This document shows, one piece after another, positions 58,833-64,000 of a DNA stretch of 64,000 nt. How positions within the stretch are numbered: the stretch's first letter is position 1; each line of letters opens with the position of its first letter. Location: contig NZ_JPRH01000005.1 of the NCBI RefSeq assembly GCF_000737705.1, forward strand, positions 62,001 through 126,000, read 5' to 3'. A program made the position numbers and the translations under genes. This stretch comes from Chryseobacterium soli (lineage in GTDB: Bacteria; Bacteroidota; Bacteroidia; Flavobacteriales; Weeksellaceae). The notes beneath the pieces were generated by a model. The model was not told where the DNA came from. It did no database searches and was given only the letters and a program-made list of their open reading frames with translations.

Positions 58833-60299
58833 TTAAGAATTGAATTGAATAAAATTATGGTAAGCCGTTTCCACATCATGCTGATCAATTTCAGATAATG
58901 CATTTGAAACAGCGTCGGTCAATCCCGGAACCTGCGTAAGGTCTGTATCCCAGAAACTGGTTTCAGCTAATGCAAGTTCAGCTACTTTTCCGTAGTCTTC
59001 ATGTTTCCAGATTTCTTTGAATCTGTTCACAATGGATTCTTCGTCATTCAGAGGTAATGGTTTATCCCCTACACTTCCCTGATAAAATCTGATTAAGCAC
59101 GCCAGTGAAAATGTAAGATTCAATGGCAGCTTGTTATTTATTTCAACATAGGTTAACAGGCTGGGTAGAATTCTCACTTTAAATTTAGAAACAAAATATA
59201 AAGCAATGCTTGCCTGATAATGTTTGATGAACGGGTTTCTGAATCTGTCGAAAACTTCTTCAGCAAAGTCTTTCAGTTCTTCTTCATCCAGACCCAGAGT
59301 CTGATTGACTTCATTAAAAATAGTTTCCTTTAAAAAGGTACCGATAAACTGATCATCGATGGATTCTTTCACCGTTTCTTTTCCGGACAGAATCGCAGGC
59401 GCCAGCATCAGGGTATGACCGCCATTTAAAATTCTGACTTTTCTTAAACGGTAAGGCTGAATATCATCAACCACTAAAATCTGTTCATTGATCTTGTGGA
59501 AAGGGATTCTTTCTTTCAGATTTCCAGCATCCTGAATCACCCAAAGTAAAAATACTTCCGAAACAACCATCATCTGGTCTTCATAATCGAGCTGATCTTC
59601 ATACTGCGCGCTATCCTCTTTAGGATAACCGGGAACAATTCTATCCACCAATGTATTGTGAAACTGATTGGCAGTTTCAATCCACTGGATAAAATCTTCT
59701 CCCAGATTCCAAAGGGATGCATATTTCAGGATAATCGCTTTTAATGCAAAAGCATTATCTTCAATAAGCTCACAGGGAATGATTTTTATTCCTTTATCTT
59801 GTGCTCCCGCAAAATTTTTAAATCTTTCATGCAGCAAAACCGTTAGCTTGGCTGGGAAATTTTTGTGTGGACCTGTATAAGTGTTTTCAGTTTCATCGTA
59901 AACGATTCCCGTTTCTGTGGTATTGGAAAAAATAAACTCAAGGTCTTCTTCTTTAGCCAATGCCAGAAATTCGTTATAATCCGTATAAGGGTTAATGGAT
60001 TTCTGGATTGCTGAGATCATTCTTTTTTCGTCGATGATTTCCCCTTTTTTTATTCCCCTTGAAAAAAGCGTATACAAGTTATCCTGTTCCTCCAGTTTAT
60101 GAACGGAACCTCCCGGTGTAGGCTGTACATTGACAATTCCGGCATTAAACCCCACTTCTTTATTTAATCTGTCAATGACATAATCCGTAAATCCTCTCAT
60201 GAAATTTCCGCCTCCAAATTGTACAATTTTAATGGGTAGTTTCTCCTGAGAACCGCTTAGTTCACGGTTTAATTTTTGTTTTATCTGATTTTCCATCAT
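58833..60299 (-). CDS. uxaB: Tagaturonate reductase (altronate oxidoreductase)
   Basis: 488 aa. NAD-binding N-terminus KIVQFGGGNFMRGF, then NTTETGIVYDE, KIIPCELIEDNA and the mannitol-dehydrogenase-type catalytic KVRILNGGHTLMLAP (Lys, Asn, His). It reduces tagaturonate to altronate with NADH. The start overlaps the end of the transporter frame by one base; the second Met is also possible. Confidence 0.93.
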   Translation of the reverse strand: MMENQIKQKLNRELSGSQEKLPIKIVQFGGGNFMRGFTDYVIDRLNKEVGFNAGIVNVQPTPGGSVHKLEEQDNLYTLFSRGIKKGEIIDEKRMISAIQKSINPYTDYNEFLALAKEEDLEFIFSNTTETGIVYDETENTYTGPHKNFPAKLTVLLHERFKNFAGAQDKGIKIIPCELIEDNAFALKAIILKYASLWNLGEDFIQWIETANQFHNTLVDRIVPGYPKEDSAQYEDQLDYEDQMMVVSEVFLLWVIQDAGNLKERIPFHKINEQILVVDDIQPYRLRKVRILNGGHTLMLAPAILSGKETVKESIDDQFIGTFLKETIFNEVNQTLGLDEEELKDFAEEVFDRFRNPFIKHYQASIALYFVSKFKVRILPSLLTYVEINNKLPLNLTFSLACLIRFYQGSVGDKPLPLNDEESIVNRFKEIWKHEDYGKVAELALAETSFWDTDLTQVPGLTDAVSNALSEIDQHDVETAYHNFIQFNS

Positions 60300-61828
60300 T
60301 ATTTATTGATAACTTTATATTTTGGAACCAATGATTTCATTACGCTCCATGCGATAAGATAGGCTACTGCACATACTGAAAAAATAATCATATATCCTTT
60401 ATCAATTCCATCTGAAATTACGGCCCCCGACTGTTCCAGCTTTTCAAAAAAACCTTCCGGCAGGCGTTCGTTGATATATTCTGGATATTTTTCCAGCAAG
60501 GGAGTCCCATCAACAGTTGTCCATGCTTTATGGGCATGATCAAACAATACTCCTGATGATTTATTGATTAAAAATGAACCGATTCCTCCGGCCATTCCGC
60601 CAATTCCGGTAATGGTCGCAATTGCTTTTTTAGGAAACATGTCGCCAACCGTCGAAAAGATGTTAGCAGACCACGCCTGATGCGCTGCCCCGGCAATCCC
60701 TATAATTAAAACAGGAATCCAATAGGTAATAGATCCTAAAGGCTGTGCTAAAAGTGCCAGCAGTGGAAAAAATGCGAAGATCAGCATGGCTTTCATCCTT
60801 CCTGAATAAGCATTCATGCCTTTTTTTTCTACAAAATATTTAGGAAGCCAGCCTCCTATAATCGAAAGCAGCGTAATCATATACAGAACGAATAAAGGAA
60901 GTGCACTTTGCGTACTGTCCATTTTGTATACCGAACTTAAATAAGCCGGAGTCCAGAATAAGAAAAACCACCAGATTCCGTCTGTCATAAATTTTCCAAA
61001 AGCAAAAGCCCAGGTCTGTCTGTAGCTGAAACATTCTTTAAAAGTGAATTTCTTTTCAGGAATACTGGAATCTGTATTGGGCAGATCATCCTGATCCTGC
61101 TGGATATATTCTAATTCGTGGGTATTTACTTTATGATGATCATGCGGTTTTTTATAATAAAATACCCAAAGTCCCATCCAGACAAATCCTAATGCCCCAA
61201 TAATAATGAAAGCCCATTCCCATCCCATAGATTTGGCAATGAAAGGAATCGTTAACGGTGCTGCCAATGCCCCAACCGTAGCTCCTGCATTGAAAATACT
61301 CGTGGCAAACGCTCTGTCTTTTTTAGGAAAATATTCTGCCGTTGTTTTAATGGCTGCCGGAAAGTTTCCTGCCTCCCCAACTGCCAGCACGAAACGGGCG
61401 AAAATGAATAAGGTAACGCTGGTACTGATCACCATAGAGACGTTATCCACTTTACCGATCAGTTCCTTAGATTCATGGAAGCCTACCATCCAGTTTCCGG
61501 TAAGGACTCCCGCAGTGGCAATACCACAGAAAGCGTGTAAAACTGCTCCCACAGACCAAATTGCAATAGCCCAGAGGAATCCTTTTTTGGTATCCATCCA
61601 GTCCACGAATTTCCCCGCAAAGAGCATGCTTATCGCATAAAATATTGAGAATAATGCGGTGATGTTTCCATAATCGTTATTATTCCAATGAAACTCGGGT
61701 GCGATGAAATCCTTCCAGGTTAATGAAAGCACCTGCCGGTCCATATAATTGATGGTCGTAGCGATGAATAGCAATGCGCATATCGTCCATCTGAAGTGAG
61801 TCGGTTTCGGGGATATATTTTTATTCAT
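60299..61828 (-). CDS. exuT: Hexuronate MFS transporter (ExuT-like)
   Basis: 509 aa from MNKNISPKPTHFRW; an upstream in-frame ATG at 61897 has an implausible N-terminus. About 12 membrane segments; INYMDRQVLSLTW and RFVLAVGEAGNFPAAIKTTAEYFPKKDRA are typical of the anion:cation symporter group with ExuT. It carries galacturonate and glucuronate. A long insertion (about 90 residues near the C-terminus, with DGTPLLEKYPEYINERLPEG) is typical of Bacteroidota members. Confidence 0.9.
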   Translation of the reverse strand: MNKNISPKPTHFRWTICALLFIATTINYMDRQVLSLTWKDFIAPEFHWNNNDYGNITALFSIFYAISMLFAGKFVDWMDTKKGFLWAIAIWSVGAVLHAFCGIATAGVLTGNWMVGFHESKELIGKVDNVSMVISTSVTLFIFARFVLAVGEAGNFPAAIKTTAEYFPKKDRAFATSIFNAGATVGALAAPLTIPFIAKSMGWEWAFIIIGALGFVWMGLWVFYYKKPHDHHKVNTHELEYIQQDQDDLPNTDSSIPEKKFTFKECFSYRQTWAFAFGKFMTDGIWWFFLFWTPAYLSSVYKMDSTQSALPLFVLYMITLLSIIGGWLPKYFVEKKGMNAYSGRMKAMLIFAFFPLLALLAQPLGSITYWIPVLIIGIAGAAHQAWSANIFSTVGDMFPKKAIATITGIGGMAGGIGSFLINKSSGVLFDHAHKAWTTVDGTPLLEKYPEYINERLPEGFFEKLEQSGAVISDGIDKGYMIIFSVCAVAYLIAWSVMKSLVPKYKVINK

Positions 61829-61986
61829 ACCAATCTTTAATAGTATTGATTTTTTATTGATTTTGAAACAAAAGAGAGCAAAAAATCTCCTTTCCATGCC
61901 GTTTTCAGCAAGGATTTATTAATTGTAGAAATCATTTTTATTTGAAACCTGAGTAGTTAAACCAGATTTTACATGTAAGTTTCAGG

Positions 61987-62664
61987 TTATAACGACTCCC
62001 TTAATTCTTTAATAATTTGAATTGAATTCGCTACAGTCTCTGTAATTTTTTCGTAATCATATTCCCCGTTTTCATTTTTCACAAACAGCTGCGATCCCAA
62101 TCCTACACAAAAAGCCCCGGCAGCAATCCACTGAGAGAGATTATCTTTTGTGGGAAGTACGCCGCCTGTAGGCATAATATTGGACCATGGCATAGGACCT
62201 TTTACCGCTTTGATGAATTCCGGTCCGCCTACCTGGGAAGCAGGAAATATTTTTACAATTTCAGCACCCAATTCTTCGGCGTAAGAAATTTCTGAAACGG
62301 AACCACAGCCCGGCATCCATGAGATTTTTCTTCTGTTGCAGACTTTAGCCATATCTGCATTCAATAAAGGTGAAACGATAAAATTCGTTCCGTTTTGAAT
62401 GTATAATGAAGCCGTTCCTGCATCTACTACGGATCCTACTCCCAACATCATTTCAGGAAGTTCCTTAGCCGCATATTTCGTCAGCTCGGTAAAAACTTCG
62501 TGGGCATATTCTCCTCTGTTGGTAAATTCGAAAACACGGGCGCCGCCATCATAACAGGCTTTTACAATCTTTTTGCTCACTTGCGCATCAGCGTGATAAA
62601 ACACGGGAACGATCCCTGTTTCTTTTGCTTTTAATGCAACTTCTATACGGGTAAATCTTGCCAT
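61987..62664 (-). CDS. eda: KDPG/KHG aldolase
   Basis: 225 aa from MARFTRIEVALKA; the frame is open to 62769 but overlaps the kinase gene. Motifs: GARVFEFTNRG (catalytic Glu), LGVGSVVDAGTA, MPGCGSVSEI, VKIFPASQVGG (Schiff-base Lys in VKIFPA) and IMPTGGV. It splits KDPG to pyruvate and glyceraldehyde-3-phosphate. 2 bp after the kinase gene. Confidence 0.93.
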   Translation of the reverse strand: MARFTRIEVALKAKETGIVPVFYHADAQVSKKIVKACYDGGARVFEFTNRGEYAHEVFTELTKYAAKELPEMMLGVGSVVDAGTASLYIQNGTNFIVSPLLNADMAKVCNRRKISWMPGCGSVSEISYAEELGAEIVKIFPASQVGGPEFIKAVKGPMPWSNIMPTGGVLPTKDNLSQWIAAGAFCVGLGSQLFVKNENGEYDYEKITETVANSIQIIKELRESL

Positions 62665-62666
62665 AA

Positions 62667-63674
62667 TTATCTTTTTATTCTTCCTCCTGAATTTCCGTTC
62701 ATTACTTCCATAATGTCTTCGGCACTGCAGTAATTGATGTCTCCTAAAATGGTGTGCTTGATCGCACACGCCGCATTGGCAAATTTCAATGCTTTTTCGT
62801 CATCAAAATGCAGCAGTCCGTAAATAAGACCCGCTGCAAAAGCATCTCCGGTCCCGATTCTGTCGACCACGGGATTCACTTCAAGCAAGTCGGTTTCAAA
62901 GAATGTATCATTAACCCAGGCTCTCCCCTGCGTCTGCTGGGAACTTGCATTAACGCCAATTCTTATTTTGTCGAAAACTTTATGAATCGAAGGAATTTGT
63001 TGTTGTAATATTGTACAGGCTTCTATAAAGCCTTCCTGATCTGATGAAAACTGAGTTCCTAAAATTTCATTGATCTCATTAACACCGCCAATGAAAATAG
63101 TAGAATAGGAAACCAGCTCTTTTAATATTTCGTTTCCGCTTTTTCCGTATTTCCAAAGATTGGAACGGTACGCAGGATCCGTCGTGATATGAATTCCCAT
63201 CTTTCGGGCAGTCTGCAAACCTTCTTTTAAGGTTTCATAGGCACTTTCTGAAATTCCCGGGCTTATTCCGGTCCAGTGAAAATATTCACAGCCTTCCAGC
63301 GCTTTTTCCCAGTCCACCTGCTCAGTTTTTATATTGGCAAAAGAACCGTTCAGTCTATTATAGGCAATTCTGCTCGCACGGACGGATGAACCCACTTCAA
63401 GAAAGTATAATCCCAGAGGATGTTCTGTTTTATTGATGAAAGATGTATCAATTCCTACACTTTTCATGAAAGAAACGGCGGATTCACCTACAAAATCATC
63501 TGAAACATTGCTTATGTGCCTTACCTCACAGTTCATCACTGCGAGCGAAGAGGCCACATTAAGTTCTGTACCTCCGAAAAAGAATTCCATTTCGTGGCTT
63601 TGTCTCATTGTTTTATTTCCGGGAGGCGAAAGCCTCATAATGACTTCTCCGAAAGTGACTATTCTACTGCCCAT
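62667..63674 (-). CDS. kdgK: 2-keto-3-deoxygluconate kinase, PfkB family
   Basis: 335 aa. PfkB signatures: FFFGGTELNVASSLAVMNCE (substrate part) and DRIGTGDAFAAGLIYGLLHF (catalytic Asp near the GTGDAF). Also DPAYRSNLW and a GGVNEINEIL segment, as in KDG kinases. It makes KDPG, the substrate of the aldolase next to it. Confidence 0.92.
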   Translation of the reverse strand: MGSRIVTFGEVIMRLSPPGNKTMRQSHEMEFFFGGTELNVASSLAVMNCEVRHISNVSDDFVGESAVSFMKSVGIDTSFINKTEHPLGLYFLEVGSSVRASRIAYNRLNGSFANIKTEQVDWEKALEGCEYFHWTGISPGISESAYETLKEGLQTARKMGIHITTDPAYRSNLWKYGKSGNEILKELVSYSTIFIGGVNEINEILGTQFSSDQEGFIEACTILQQQIPSIHKVFDKIRIGVNASSQQTQGRAWVNDTFFETDLLEVNPVVDRIGTGDAFAAGLIYGLLHFDDEKALKFANAACAIKHTILGDINYCSAEDIMEVMNGNSGGRIKR

Positions 63675-63684
63675 ATGTTATTAA

Positions 63685-64000
63685 TTAAAAGTCAAAATAA
63701 TTTTTTGCATTATGATAGCAGATATCAGAGACTGTTCTTCCTATCAGTTCAATATCATCAGGCAGTTCGCCTTTCTTCATTTCTTCTCCGAAAAGATTAC
63801 ACAGCACTCTTCTGAAATACTCATGTCTTGGAAAAGAAAGAAAACTTCTGGAATCGGTAAGCATTCCTACGAAACAGCTGATCAGTCCCATATTGGAAAG
63901 TGCATTCATCTGTTTGATCATTCCGTCTTTCTGATCCAGGAACCACCATCCGGAACCAAACTGTACTTTTCCTTTCACACTTCCGTCATTGAAATTCCCG
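63685..64000 (-). CDS. uxaC: Glucuronate isomerase, C-terminal part (cut by window end)
   Basis: 105 residues are visible up to the window edge. [41 protein letters not shown] and [13 protein letters not shown] are typical of the C-terminus of UxaC, which isomerises glucuronate and galacturonate to fructuronate and tagaturonate. Stop codon 10 bp before the kdgK start, so it is part of the same operon. Confidence 0.93.
   Translation of the reverse strand, partial: GNFNDGSVKGKVQFGSGWWFLDQKDGMIKQMNALSNMGLISCFVGMLTDSRSFLSFPRHEYFRRVLCNLFGEEMKKGELPDDIELIGRTVSDICYHNAKNYFDF

Noticed and set aside
62665..62769. Longer start of the KDPG aldolase
   Set aside because: It would overlap the kinase gene by about 100 bp with a non-family N-terminus; MARFTRIE at 62664 fits.

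Overview
The window is a chromosomal stretch of a Flavobacteriia bacterium, most likely Chryseobacterium or a close relative. It has low GC, promoters of the Bacteroidota type (TTTG around -33, TAnnTTTG around -7), no Shine-Dalgarno sequences, paralogous secreted proteins with the motif VGIN..NP..SS.LD, and genus-typical intergenic repeats. No rRNA operon, CRISPR array or intact insertion sequence was seen.

Layout. 1-10.1 kb is housekeeping and envelope: two secreted paralogs, gpsA, an M23 peptidase, lipoproteins, an Rrf2 regulator with a reductase and an MBL protein, an FKBP isomerase and a catalase-like protein. 10.3-16.3 kb is a tellurium-resistance-type (Ter) stress operon: HAD phosphatase, PRTase, TerD, TelA, an unknown, TerD, TerC. 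16.4-18.8 kb holds an EF-G-like GTPase behind a 28-codon leader peptide and an attenuator. 18.8-21.8 kb has a SulP transporter and two helix-turn-helix proteins.

21.8-53.6 kb is an RNA-metabolism island, almost all on the minus strand. It has (i) a Ro60/Rsr (TROVE) gene with a frameshift near its 3' end and, downstream, eight tandem Y-RNA-like units, several of which mimic tRNA with a capped acceptor stem; (ii) a SWIM protein, a DUF6493-type protein and a shrunken paralog of it; (iii) two DEDDh exonucleases, a metallophosphoesterase, an RNase Z homolog, an Rnl2-type RNA ligase, a cyclic-phosphate-processing receiver protein and a YkuK-type RNase H fold protein; (iv) 13 closely packed, divergent tRNA or tRNA-like genes of 13 anticodons, one of them armless; (v) upstream of these, two short ORFs (41 and 42 codons), each followed by a terminator and each carrying a segment able to form a competing antiterminator; (vi) a MoxR-vWA cluster, then TatD and DUF434 genes.

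The main proposal is that the short ORF at 41636-41761 is a many-tRNA sensor. It has at least one codon for every anticodon in the array behind it. If any of these tRNAs were cut or depleted, the ribosome would stall, an antiterminator would form, and the spare tRNAs, plus probably the repair genes ykuK-cREC-ligase downstream, would be expressed. A second control is a direct repeat (TGCGYA, 13-nt period) placed identically upstream of the -7 box of three promoters: Y RNAs, rsr and the 52.2 kb/tatD operon. An AraC-type gene diverges from rsr and is a candidate regulator.

54-64 kb is a hexuronate (galacturonate/glucuronate) catabolic region: sugar porter, LacI regulator, UxaA, UxaB, hexuronate MFS transporter, KDPG aldolase, KDG kinase, and UxaC cut by the window edge.
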